Made by a program: the position numbers and the translations under genes. 64,000 nt of DNA, taken from assembly GCA_012295275.1 (NCBI GenBank), contig CM022665.1, positions 46,471,595 through 46,535,594 of the forward strand, in the 5' to 3' direction. Of this stretch, positions 38,011 to 48,606 are shown one piece after another (within the stretch, counting starts at the first letter, position 1; the number at the start of each line of letters is the position of its first letter). Origin of the DNA: Chrysomallon squamiferum (Eukaryota > Mollusca > Gastropoda > Neomphalida > Peltospiridae). Under the pieces are notes generated by a model. It had not been told where the DNA came from. It did not search any database and saw only the letters and a list, made by a program, of their open reading frames with translations.

Positions 38011-39120
38011 CCAGCCTTTCAGTGAAGGAGAAGAGTGTTTAAGGATTACAGGCAATGATTTTTCCTATTTCTTGTCAATATCTTTTAGCGCAAACGTCAA
38101 CAGCTTACACAGAAAGCAAGTCAATCGATCTATGAAGAAGACACAGAAAAGCGACATGAGAAAAAAAAAAAAAAAAGAGAAGAAATGAATCATTTCTATT
38201 AAACACTGATCCATAATTGGAAACCATTTACATTTCCTCGGACACGCACAAAAACCCGACCCTATGGGGACAGTAATTCTGACCGGCAGGACGGTTACTG
38301 AAGCACGAAAACGGCCACCGTGTCTTGGAGCTACGGTTTAATCCAGAAGACAAATAAATTCGAGTATCTGTTTCGATTACCATTGTTTGGTTATGGTATT
38401 TGCTGCATAATCGCTTTGTGCGGTCTTCGTCGATGGAGATGACCGAGAGAGAGCGATAGAGAGAGAGAGGCGGCTTCGCAGGGTAAATACTTGGTATCTG
38501 CATATTCACTTTTAACATGCACGCAGTGATAAGATCAGAATGGCGTATATTAACATGGTCGTACACAATACACTGCCGGAGAAGTATGGATTGACGTTAA
38601 AGAGTCGAAATGAACACATCGGGAACGATTAAGTTCGAGATATCGGGATAACTGCTCGTATGTCGAAATGCTCATTTGTAATTCTGATGTCGTCGATATT
38701 ACTGAGAACAGAAACGAATGATGATGTTGCAGGTTGTTTTGGGGGTTTTTTTTTTTTTTTTAGGTTGTTTATTTATTTTTGTTGTCGTTGCTGTTGTTGA
38801 CATTGGTTGGTGATGATGATATACTGTCGTATTAAATGGTGTTAGTATGTTGTACCAACATCTTTTATTTACTATTTACATAAGAAGAATGTGTTTGCCA
38901 AAACAACAAGGAAATGTTGAAGAAAATATTGGAATGGGCAATATTTCAGTGTGGATGAAATCAAAGACTAATGTCATATGAATAATTTAAATTTCTTGTT
39001 AACATTAAGTTTAAGCTAGGAATTAAAGTAACAGTATCTTCGACATTGTATTATATTATGTTCAGTTGCTGTTGTTGATATCATTACAATTTTATCATCA
39101 TTATCTACTATTTCTATTTA
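38011..39120. other. Unique spacer with complex stretches
   Basis: Sequence at 38220-38700 is complex and CpG-bearing. A minus frame at 38228-38566 (112 codons, non-ATG start) is unrecognised. Poly-T lies at about 38748-38761. Confidence 0.5.
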
Positions 39121-39124
39121 TATT

Positions 39125-39134
39125 ACTGTTACTG

Positions 39135-39167
<33 letters not shown>

Positions 39168-39606
39168 ACTGCTACTGCATCCACCAGTACTCTCACCACT
39201 ACTACCACTGCTACAATACTTCTACACTTATTATAATTTTACTACTACTGCTACAACTTCTGCTACTACTACGGATTAAAACATCAACAGCAACAACAAC
39301 AATAACAGCAGCGGTAACAACAACAACAATAATAATAATAATGCTACTGTTACTACTACTACTGCTAATACTACTGTTGTTACTTTATTAAAATTACTAC
39401 AACACCACCATCACCACCACCATCACCACCACCACCACAACTACTACTAACTACTATAATTACTATTCGTGCTACCACTACTACTACTACTACGTTTACT
39501 ACTACAGCAACCACTACTACTACTACTACTACTACTTTTACTACTACTGCTACCACTACTACTGTTACTTCTACTACTACTGCCACCGTTACTATTACTA
39601 CTATTG

Positions 39607-39661
<55 letters not shown>

Positions 39662-39670
39662 TACTACTAC
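39125..39670. repeat. Large (ACT)n triplet block
   Basis: ACT triplets with ACC, ACA, AAC and AAT variants, pure at about 39600-39655. Leu/Pro and Val frames are artefacts. Confidence 0.95.
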
Positions 39671-40075
39671 AATCCCATCTGTCACGCTTTCTTACGTCTC
39701 CATCTTCGTCCTCTAATCAGCTGTCTGCGTACGTTCAATGATGTATAAATTACACGCGAGAGCCTGGCACAATTTTACGACTCTGAGCTGTCCGTAATTA
39801 CTAAAAAGTGTGGGGACAAAAAAATTAAAAAACAAAATCACCCTCTTCTCTTTTGATCGATTGACCGTTGGAAGAGTGGTCCTTGGAGACGAGGTCAGTG
39901 TCAAAGTGTGGACGCAGTGGGCACTGTGACGTCGTTAACGTGGTTATTTCCCGTATTAGCATACATATTGGCTTTGAATACGTATTAGACATCCTAACGA
40001 AGCCAGCAGTGACCATCTGATGTGCTGATCATATTATTACCGTACGTTTTCAACTATAGGACCTTTTTCTACGGC
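39671..40075. other. Unique spacer
   Basis: CpG-bearing complex sequence. Short frames on minus are unrecognised. No repeat. Confidence 0.5.
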
Positions 40076-40482
40076 TTTACTACAACACCAACTACTACTA
40101 CTACTACAACTATTACTACTACAATTATTACTAATACTACAACAACTACTACTACTACAATTATTACTACTACTACAACAACAACTAAAACTACAATTAT
40201 TACTACAACTACTACTACTGCTAACTACTAGTACTACTACTACAACTACTACAATTACGTCTACTACTACTGCGGCTATTAAAACAATGGCTAGTACTAC
40301 TACAACTACTGTACGACGATAACAGCAACTATTACTGCTAGTAGTAGTACTGCCACTATTACTATTACTACTATTACTACGTAACACTATTATTACTACC
40401 ATCAATATTTTACTGCTTCTACCACTATTATTACTATTACTACTACTGTTATTATTATTAATAATAATAATATTATTATTAT

Positions 40483-40517
<35 letters not shown>

Positions 40518-40627
40518 TAATTGTAGTGATAGTAGTAGTAGTAGCAGCGGTAGTACATAAATATTAAGACAAATGATCAGATATAATAATAAGAAGAAGA
40601 AGAAGAAGAAGAAAAATTATCAGATAT

Positions 40628-40672
<45 letters not shown>

Positions 40673-40680
40673 AATAATAT
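40076..40680. repeat. (ACT)n, (TAG)n, (AAG)n and (AAC)n series
   Basis: ACT/ACA triplets to about 40455, TAG run at about 40480-40555, AAG at 40591-40612, and AAC at 40627-40672. Confidence 0.95.
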
Positions 40681-40780
40681 AAATGAAGATCCCAAAAGGT
40701 TAAATATTCCGGTAACGAATTCTTAAATTATTGTTATTCTCCTCAATGAAATGTAAATACTGTATAAACAGAACACATAC

Positions 40781-40899
40781 TACTCGTGTGTCTAATGTTA
40801 TCTGGAGGTCGGAGAGTCCGATATTGGAAAGTTCATCAGCAGCAAGGATCAGCTTTCCTAGAAGCCACGGAATAAATACTGGGATTACGAAACTTAACA
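40781..40899 (-). CDS. Candidate internal coding exon, unknown protein
   Basis: On the minus strand a polypyrimidine tract and CAG end at 40900, and a donor-like GTATGTG starts at 40780. The 119-nt segment is open in one frame and encodes FVIPVFIPWLLGKLILAADE followed by LSNIGLSDLQITLDTRV: a hydrophobic stretch that could span a membrane, then a polar segment. It is unlike the repeat frames around it. No family is recognised. Confidence 0.25.
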
Positions 40900-40902
40900 C
40901 TG

Positions 40903-41900
40903 GACCGAAAGAGAATAAGAATCAATAAGAATTAAATTCGAGTAATTTTTTTTTTTTTTTTTTTTTTTTGATATATGTCAGTTTTACGTTACAAAACATT
41001 ATTGGCATATAAATTGGCCAGACATAATCAGAAAGTTGAAACTGTCGAACAGAGCTTGCCTTTGGATAATACCTTTCAAGCTTTTTATAACAACAGTTTC
41101 TGCATCAGTCGCTCTCTAAGATATTTATGTTATCTTTATGGCACGGAGAGCCGTTAGCTCTAACTATATCAAATTATTGCCAGTTCCAACCACTGCTTCT
41201 TAATAGTTCGTTGCGCGGCAATCGTATATTTTGTTGCTAAACAGAAACAAATTGTTTGAAATATTGCCGCGTAATGAACTGAATAAACAAGTCTTTTTTT
41301 AAAACATAAAACGTATTTGCGGATATAAAAATGAATTCAGAAATGCAAAGGTATAAAAATGGTTGACTGGAAACAAAACTAAATACGTCAAGAATAAATA
41401 TCACAAATCAGATTTTGATTTGGAAACTGCAAAGAAGGAGAATAAACAAAATGAAAATATTGAGAAGCGATATTGCTAAAGTTAATAAAACGAAAGATAT
41501 TTTCTGAAGTTGTCTGAGAATTTGTATCAAAGCAGTGGATTGTTTATGTATGTACATCGGTTTACAAGGCACAAAAATAATCATCAACTTTTTATCTGTT
41601 TCAAATTTATACGAAGCAGAAATTACATTTTATAAAAAAAAAAAAAAAAAAAAACTGTTTTCGTTCTTTTTTTCATTATTCGTATGTATGTTTTTGTGAC
41701 TGTGTGTGTGCGTATATATAATTAAAATACATGCATATGTAACGACAAATAATTAGCAATATGGACCAACACCAGTGTTTTTATTTTTATTTTCTCTATC
41801 TCATCATCTCTTTCTTCCACTTTTAATTTTCTTTCGTTGTATATTTCCCTGCCTTATCCATTCTTCACCTTTCCTCAGATCTCAGAAGATTAAAATAAAT
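40903..41900. other. AT-rich spacer
   Basis: Poly-T at 40947-40969 and poly-A at about 41634-41654. Unique AT-rich sequence otherwise. No gene is supported. Confidence 0.65.
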
Positions 41901-41901
41901 T

Positions 41902-41944
41902 AAAAAAAAAAAAAAAAAAAAAAAATTTTTTTTTTTTTTTTTTT
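41902..41944. repeat. A24-T19 head-to-head homopolymer palindrome
   Basis: A run of about 24 A is followed directly by about 19 T. This could be two oppositely oriented poly-A tails or an assembly join. Confidence 0.95.
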
Positions 41945-42050
41945 CATTTGTCATGTAACTTTCGCTTCTGATAGACAAGGTGTATTCAGTCTGCTGTTGT
42001 AATTGGCAAACTGGTCCCAGGCTGCACTCAGAGAACTGGGACTGGTCACA

Positions 42051-42112
42051 ATGGCGCCGCAACAAGACGAAAAAATTCAATACCCGAAGAAAATCTTCTA
42101 CAGACAAGAAAA

Positions 42113-42167
<55 letters not shown>

Positions 42168-42428
42168 CGTGGACTGGGGGGAGATGGACAGTTCGCAGCT
42201 TATTTTCATGCGCCGGCTTTAATCAGAGAAAAGAAAACATTTTCTTTTCCAACAGACAAGCGTTATCACCAGACAATCAAACGGATTCTGCAAGAGGATT
42301 CGCAGACGTGCGGACTGACAGAAAGCAGAGAAGGCGGGTTTCGCGTGGTTCGAGAAGTCGACACTTCACCAGCGAAGTCGACACTTCATCAGCAAAGTCG
42401 ACACTTCACCAGCGGTCGACGTTGCTGA
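42051..42428 (+). CDS. Small ATG frame containing a Thr-His repeat, unknown
   Basis: ATG in strong context (ACAATGGCG) opens a 125-codon frame. It encodes MAPQQDEKIQYPKKIFYRQE, then a Thr-His stretch from (CA)n, then a polar C-terminal part. The end is a Ser/Thr-rich repeat from a 20-bp minisatellite. The non-repeat parts look protein-like, but there is no homolog I know and the frame crosses two repeats, so a chance ORF is likely. Confidence 0.15.
42113..42163. repeat. (CA)n microsatellite
   Basis: A pure CA run of about 50 bp. Confidence 0.98.
42355..42420 (+). repeat. 20-bp minisatellite, about three units
   Basis: Unit AAGTCGACACTTCACCAGCG repeats with one or two changes; each unit carries GTCGAC. 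Confidence 0.93.
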
Positions 42429-42607
42429 TCAAACAGAGTTTTAATTCTAATTCACAGACTCGTTTAATAGTAATATCTGATTTTTAGAGAATTGTTTGGG
42501 GTTTTTTTTGGTTTTTAGTCTTAGTCGCTGTATGAAAGGCTAAAAAGAAAATTAATCAGTTTCTGAATCTTCTCACTGATGAATTCAAACAAAAAAAAAC
42601 ACTGGTA

Positions 42608-42840
42608 GACAGCGTGGTTCAGTGGTTAGAGAGCTCTCGTGTGAGACATGACGGGTCGCTGTATCGAACCTCCCCAGAGAGACAAACCGATTACTTTTTA
42701 ACTACAAGTCAGGAAATGGCTATCACAGCCTATGTAATGTGGAATTTTCTGTGTAAAAATATACTACAGCTACTACTACTACTACTGCTACAACTGCTAC
42801 TACTAATACTAATAATACTAATAATACTTGTAGTTAAACT
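42608..42840 (+). mobile_element. tRNA-derived SINE with triplet tail
   Basis: A Pol III A box TGGTTCAGTGG (42615-42625) and a B box GTATCGAACCT (42661-42671) are 46 bases apart, as in a tRNA gene. The acceptor arms do not pair, so it is not a functional tRNA. A non-tRNA body follows, ending in an ACT-type microsatellite (about 42772-42835), a common SINE tail. Related SINEs occur in molluscs; the family name is unknown to me. Confidence 0.7.
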
Positions 42841-42989
42841 CATTAGCATTAAGCAGAGTTAATATTAATTATAAATACGTTGTGTTTGAAGATGAAACGT
42901 CTGTTAGAAGTCAGGATTTCATTACGTTTGCAAAAGAGATGTTCAAAAATACGTTCACAAGGAAATATGCATATTGTATTTTCACTTAT

Positions 42990-43115
42990 ATTTGTCTCTG
43001 TATGTGCGTATGTGTGTATATGTGTATGTGTGTGTGTGTGTGTGTGTACACGTTTGTGATTGTGTGTATGTTCGTTGTGTGTGTAGGCTTGTGTGAGTTT
43101 GTGTTCGAGTGTGTT
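42990..43115. repeat. (TG)n/(TATG)n compound repeat
   Basis: TG core at about 43027-43048 in imperfect TGTA/TGTG sequence. Cys/Val frames are artefacts. Confidence 0.94.
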
Positions 43116-43297
43116 TCTGCATGTTTTTAAGACTTACGTGATACAACTGATTATTCCCATTCTGTCGTTTCAGGGCAGATTTCGATCTGAAGTACTTATG
43201 GTGATATTTAGCACAAATGTGGAATTTAATTTCCCAACCACACAATCACCTCCTTTTCATCTCTCCCCCTTCACTACTGCCTCATTCAAATAACACC

Positions 43298-43480
43298 ACT
43301 AAAAAAAAAAAAAAAAAAAAAAACGTCACTGCAAATCATATCTCCATGGAAACGTAACTTTCTTCTCCGACACTGGAAAGTTCTCAGTCAGCACGAAGTG
43401 ACGTAAAACACTTGTCATCATCTTTTAAAGAACATTTCCATAGTAACATAACTTTTTCTCCTTTTTTAAAAATTTTTTAA
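43298..43480 (+). promoter_or_regulatory. Duplicated X-box-like element
   Basis: After a poly-A (about 43301-43323), CTCCATGGAAACGTAACTTT (43344 on) and TTCCATAGTAACATAACTTT (43436 on) are two related phrases about 93 bp apart. The second, ATTTCCATAGTAAC (43434-43447), matches the RFX X-box at 13 of 14 positions. Confidence 0.35.
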
Positions 43481-44150
43481 ATAAAAGAAACAAAACAGTT
43501 CAAGGGTAGTTAACGGCTTCCAGAAATGAGTGTTCCCATAACGCTATGATCTTCGGGGGTGTTTTTTTGCCTGTTTAAGAATTTATTATCCTTCGTTCAA
43601 GAAGCTTTTTGATGGAGAGAGAAGGGAAAAAATTATTCATAGAAAGATACTGTAGAGCTGCCTACATATTATTATTCTTACACACTGCAGAATCCTTATG
43701 TTTTTGAAGAGATGGGAAGCGGGGAGTTAATGTTAAGCTGCAGAATAACAAAAAATAAATATCACAAACACTACTTCCTTGTATTTCTCTCTCTCTGAGA
43801 CGAGAAAAGCTCGGTGTCTTGTTAACAAGATGTCAAAATATCCCCAGGATGTTTTTTTTCGTATTATGTCATTCTTTGTACTGCATTATGTGCTGTAGTT
43901 TCTTGTTTTCTTCTTCTTCTTTTTTTTTTTTTTGAGAAATCGAAGATGGAGAGAGTATTGTCCTTTAGTAAAACAGCTAATGAACGTCACCAAGGAAATA
44001 TTAATTACGATCCATAAAAGATTATCGCGAATTTACACTTTATTTCACTTGTCTTTAATACTACGCTGAGCCAGAAGAAACCAGAATGATAGTTTTACGA
44101 AATACGAAGAACTGTAGAAAAATAACAGAACCAAGATGTTGCTAGGCTAG
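43481..44150. other. Unique spacer
   Basis: AT-rich with poly-T near 43920-43933. No gene is seen. Confidence 0.6.
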
Positions 44151-44440
44151 AAAACCATTGCGCAGACGTCCTTGTCAAAGTTGTTTACAAATGATGCGAC
44201 CATAAAAGCTGCAGGACTAAAACGAACATCTTCAACGGCAGCATCTGTGGTTGACGGTTCTGGTTTTAGGTGTGGGGGTTTAGTTGTAATGAAGTTTAGT
44301 AATCAAAGCTTGCCGAGGAGTTTCTCTCTTGAACCTCGTCGAGTGCTTAATGACGCTTATTTAACAAGACTATCGGCTCACATTTCATTATTGTCACATT
44401 ACAGAGCTGACAACGGAACGTGATTCAATCAGGGCTCGCA
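44150..44440. promoter_or_regulatory. Candidate conserved non-coding element
   Basis: About 290 bp of complex sequence with Hox-type CATAAAAGC, T-box-like AGGTGTGGG, GTAATCAAAG, CTTAATGACG and Sox-like ATTGTCA. A short plus frame is present but unrecognised. Confidence 0.25.
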
Positions 44441-44445
44441 CACGT

Positions 44446-44685
44446 CCGTGCAGTTCGTGAAACGTCTAAAGCACAGGGTGAGAAGAAAAAAAAACAACAA
44501 AGTCGTGTGTAAGGAAAACATCATTTCAATTCATCGGACTGTTGTTTCACGTTCAGCCGTGCAGATAGTGAGATTACTGAAGTATAGAAGAGAAAAAAAA
44601 AAGAAAAAAAAAAAAAAGGTTGTGTGAGGGAAAATATCATTTCTGTTGATTGTTCTTTCACGTTCAACCGTGCAGTTCGTGCACT
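44446..44685 (+). repeat. Diverged repeat with 111-bp period
   Basis: GTTCAGCCGTGCAG (44551-44564) and GTTCAACCGTGCAG (44662-44675) are 111 bp apart within longer matching flanks (ATCATTTC and TTTCACG). A partial third copy (CGTCCGTGCAGTTCGTG) lies at 44443. A-rich tracts separate the units. Confidence 0.75.
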
Positions 44686-45290
44686 TGTCGTTAGTAGCTT
44701 TAAAAAGTCGAAATCATTTTGTGACTTTTTTCATAATTTTTTTATTTTCTTTCATTCTTTTTTTCTTCTTTTTTCTTAATTATATTTTTTTTTATATATA
44801 TATTTCTTTTGAAACCACACTTCAGATTTACGAATCTGACAGAGAAATCTTTTTTGCGGAAATTGTTAACATTTAAGTTCCTGCATATTCTACTAAACTA
44901 ATGGGTTGTTTTTTATTAAGAACGAAAGAAAGAAGAATTCCAAAAAGACAATGACGATGATGATTACGATGATGATGATAATGTTGTTGAAGACAATGAT
45001 CATCCGCAGCAAAAATAAAAATAAAAATAATCTTACAGTTTTCTTGCTTGAATTTCTAAGTAAATATTTTCATAATTTAAAAAAGTTAAATTGTCGCTTC
45101 AAGTAACACACTAATAAACTACATTTTTCTAAAAGAAATTTGAGTACAAAATGTATTTTCTAATATTTTCCAAGCAGGAGTCTCAGAAAAATTCAGTTCG
45201 TTTGACAAACTCTTTTGTTTATGCCTTGATTTTTCTCCGTGGTGTTTCAGCAAATACTTTTTCAGAAACATTTCTTTTCTTTTCTAATAT
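44686..45290. other. AT-rich spacer
   Basis: T-rich at 44735-44800 and GAT/AAT triplets at about 44950-45030. No gene is seen. Confidence 0.65.
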
Positions 45291-45292
45291 CT

Positions 45293-45418
45293 GACACTGA
45301 CGTCATACCAGAGGTCTCAAATGTAGCCGACGTCTTCAATCTACTAAATTCCAACATGTGACGGTGACGTCACGCCAGACGTCTCAAATGTAGCCGACGT
45401 CTTCAATCTACTAAACTG
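45293..45418 (+). repeat. 67-bp direct duplication carrying CRE sites
   Basis: Two copies begin TGACGTCA at 45298 and 45365 and share TCTCAAATGTAGCCGACGTC and TTCAATCTACTAAA. Each thus holds one full CRE octamer and one GACGTC. Confidence 0.92.
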
Positions 45419-46250
45419 TTTTTGATCGCAGCTTCACCCTGGATACCCTCCTGTAATTATCACAAAGCATTCTCATCCACGAGAAAGGGTCCCATTCATA
45501 ATGATTACCAGGAACCCAGATAAGCAATGAACGTATCGGTTTCGTTTCAGACGCAATTAAAAAACTGACCCGTGCTTCGAACAAGAAACTGCGGACTTGG
45601 GCGAAAAACGAATCCAGAGCATCGTTTATTAAGTTAATAAGAGAAACATGTCTGAGGATGTCGTATTGCTCTTTTCCCCGGCGGAGTCTAGAAATAATTT
45701 CGGGGTTAATCGAATTCGACTTCAATGCTGTTACTAATACGTCTTTCGAAGGTGAAAAAAAAAAAAAAAAAAAAAAAAAAAACGTCGACTCTTCGATTTA
45801 GTACCTAAAAACTTAAAAACTGCTCCATTTTGGCTTTGTAATAATCGTTTTATACTAAACCTGGACCAATATATATCAAATTCTGTAAACTAAAATGTTC
45901 GATAAAAGTCGGACGCGTGAATCAAAACAGTGTTATGAGATAAAACCCCGTGTATTTGAATGTGAACACGAATCAGTATTTTACTGTAACAGGTCCAAAA
46001 AAATTGTAGTAAGGATGAGAAACATTTTGGGTATCATTTTGTCTGTGTAAACCCATTGTTGATGTTGCTGTTGTTTGATGGTAGAGTGGTAACATCTGGT
46101 TATTTAAAGATTAAATTAAAAATAAAATATATTTTTGATATTGGAAATGTCACGGAGATTCAAACCTTGAATGGTTTACTCTTACTACGTTCTTAAGATG
46201 TGTTTGAACGTGCAAAGAACAGGGAAAAATACAAAACAACAAACAAACAA
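45419..46250. other. Unique spacer
   Basis: Complex sequence at 45420-45740 with an unrecognised minus frame (about 104 codons, no ATG start seen as credible). Poly-A at about 45754-45782, then AT-rich sequence. Confidence 0.5.
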
Positions 46251-46252
46251 AT

Positions 46253-46275
46253 AAAATAATAATAATAATAATAAC

Positions 46276-46306
<31 letters not shown>

Positions 46307-46352
46307 ATAATAATAATAATAATAACGATAATAATAATAAGAAGAAGAAGAA
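46253..46352. repeat. (AAT)n with AAC/AAG variants
   Basis: AAT triplets of about 95 bp. Confidence 0.96.
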
Positions 46353-47040
46353 ACATATTTATTTAAGTACAAAGTCATGCTAAGTCACAATCTAATAAAC
46401 ATTTGCAATATTAGTTTTAATTGAAACCATCTAACTTTAAGGTTGGCCACTGCACATATATATCTTATATATATATTTAATTATCGTGAAGCATACCATA
46501 TATAACAATACCATGTGAAAAAGCAATTCCCATTGTTTATAAAACAACGAGACTGTTGGCTTCTGTGACGCTTAAAAGAGTATCAAAGAAAATATGGCTA
46601 GAATCAGTGTAACGTACAGTAACAAACATCAGAATAATTATATGAAGTGGGGTACATAGGCTTTATAGAGATTTTATCAAATACTTCCTTCGAAATGGAT
46701 AGATTGCAAATCAGCCGTTCTGCAGTCGAATGTCCTATTAGTAACCTTCCTAATCATAAGGATATATAAAAAAAAGAAAACGGAAAAAATATCTGTTAGT
46801 GATACAGAATGTTAAAGCAATTGGACATTTGTTGATATCACGCGTTGCGCTTGACGAGTGTGTAACGTCGTTTAGCACGGCTATTTCCCCAACAACAACC
46901 AAACAACGACCTTTTCAATTGATTTGCTCGGATCATCTGCAACTGGTGTGAGCAATTACACCAGTCGAGTCCTATAATTAGAACGACCAGTTTATTTCCA
47001 GACTTAGCTTCGCACTCCTAGTTCCACTGGTAAAAAAAAA
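46353..47040. other. Unique AT-rich spacer
   Basis: No repeat over 30 bp and no supported gene. Confidence 0.6.
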
Positions 47041-47480
47041 AAAAATGTCCTGATCTCCTTATTTTCCGGTAGGCTTGAGACGGTCTAACGTCTGCCAATT
47101 AAAACCACGCACTCTCTTTTCTGATGGCATTTTCTCCAAGTAGACATAAAATATTGATAACTCACTCACAGCAGCAAATACAAGAGGAAAATTTCCTAAT
47201 GAAAAGAGCTTTACAGTGAGTTCGTTTCTCCTTGTGGAAGTTTTATGACTGCTATCAAACAAACACCGTCGACTTGTTCCCGCCCGCGGTCCTGACTGAC
47301 AGGGCAGAGGAGAAACCTTTTCTGAGCAGACGTCACCGCGCTTTCAGTTCTGCTAACGTGTCAGTAAAGGCAGATAACTCTGACGTGATAGACAACTCTC
47401 TGAAAGGGCTGATTGTTATCGGCGATATGTGCGAAATATGTACAACACGAAGTTTTAAAACTGTATTGTGATGGTTTGGG
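47040..47480. promoter_or_regulatory. Complex island with kappa-B-like palindrome
   Basis: About 440 bp of unique sequence. GGAAAATTTCC (47186-47196) is a symmetric Rel-type site; GCCAATTAAAACC and GACGTCACCG also occur. Short frames on both strands are unrecognised. Confidence 0.3.
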
Positions 47481-47679
47481 GTTTTTTTGGTTATTTTTTT
47501 TTTTTTTGTCTGCGTATGCGAGAGTGGGTTGGCGAAACCTTTCACTGACTTGTCAGAAAGGTTGTAACACAGGATGACAGCCGTGTGCACAAGTTCAGAG
47601 GTCAGTGGTTACATCTCTTTGTAGTGTTAGGGCGTTTGTTAATGAAATAGAGTTGTCAGCATCTGAAACTCAGAGTCTG

Positions 47680-47818
47680 ATACAAATAAATAAATAAACA
47701 AACAAACAAACAAATAAAGAAACAAAAACAAATAAATAAATAAACAAATAAACAAACAAATATACAAGTGAACAAACAAACAAATGAATAAAGAAAGAAA
47801 GAATAAATAAATAAGCTG
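47680..47818. repeat. (AAAT)n/(AAAC)n tetranucleotide block
   Basis: Imperfect AAAT, AAAC and AAAG tetranucleotides. The minus Phe/Leu/Tyr frame is an artefact. Confidence 0.94.
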
Positions 47819-47980
47819 AAAGCTGAATGGAAAAAGGACGATTGTGTAATTATATGAGAAAGAAAGACAGAGACGTAAGTACAAAGGCGGAGAAACAGAT
47901 ACAGACATTAAAATGAATGAAAAAGTTAAAAAAAAGAAAAAAAGACGTAAGAACACAAAAATTAGTTCAGCGAGTTAAAT

Positions 47981-48085
47981 TACATACTGACTGGATCAGC
48001 AGTGTTACATACTGACTGGATCAGCAGTGTTACATACTGACTGGATCAGCAGTGTTACATACTGACTGGACTGGATCAGCAGTGA
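47981..48085 (+). repeat. 25-bp minisatellite, four units
   Basis: Unit TACATACTGACTGGATCAGC plus AGTGT repeats four times. The last copy has a CTGGA duplication. Confidence 0.96.
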
Positions 48086-48330
48086 AGACGTTTGAAACAC
48101 AGAGAAAACTTTCTTCTGCTGTATTTAATTACAATTTACAGACGTCGACAAATTATCCAGTTTGTCTCAGACGCTGCAAATCCCTTCAAATCATGTTCTG
48201 AAACAAAACAAAAACACGTCAGTCGAATATTACAGTGTGTACTGCCATTAACATCTACGTCTGCGAAACATCAACTGAAATTTAATTATTTTAATTTTTC
48301 ATTTATCTTTTTTTTTATTTTTTTTTATTT

Positions 48331-48606
48331 TTAGAACTGGTAACGCGTCACAAAAGAACGTAGCACACGATGAACAAGATGAAGAGCTTTGGCTGAAGAA
48401 GATCTTTGCAGAAATGGGACGCACCGTTCAGGACAGAACCCACGACATACCGCACCACGCGACAAAGCGTTGAAGTTCTCGGCTGTGGACGAACCAGTTC
48501 CAGACTCGCGATGAATCAGTATTAATAACAGAAACTGTACAACGTCTCGGCCGTAGATAACACTAATTCTGTCAACTTTAAACGTCTGAAATATCTCCAC
48601 CACCAT
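48331..48606 (-). CDS. Small ATG frame, unknown protein
   Basis: On the minus strand ATG at 48606 in strong context (GGAATGG) opens a 91-codon frame, MVVEIFQTFKVDRISVIYGR and onward, with a hydrophobic VVQFLLLILI stretch near residues 22-31 and several Cys. The region is complex and CpG-bearing, unlike repeat frames. A-rich sequence follows the stop directly. No domain or homolog is recognised; it could equally be regulatory DNA that happens to be open. Confidence 0.2.
   Translation of the reverse strand: MVVEIFQTFKVDRISVIYGRDVVQFLLLILIHRESGTGSSTAENFNALSRGAVCRGFCPERCVPFLQRSSSAKALHLVHRVLRSFVTRYQF

Noticed and set aside
42608-42680. Functional tRNA gene
   Set aside because: A and B boxes are present, but the acceptor and anticodon arms do not fold properly; a SINE is the better reading.
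45411-45725. 104-codon minus frame
   Set aside because: Complex composition, but no credible ATG or splice sites and it overlaps the CRE duplication; not enough to call.
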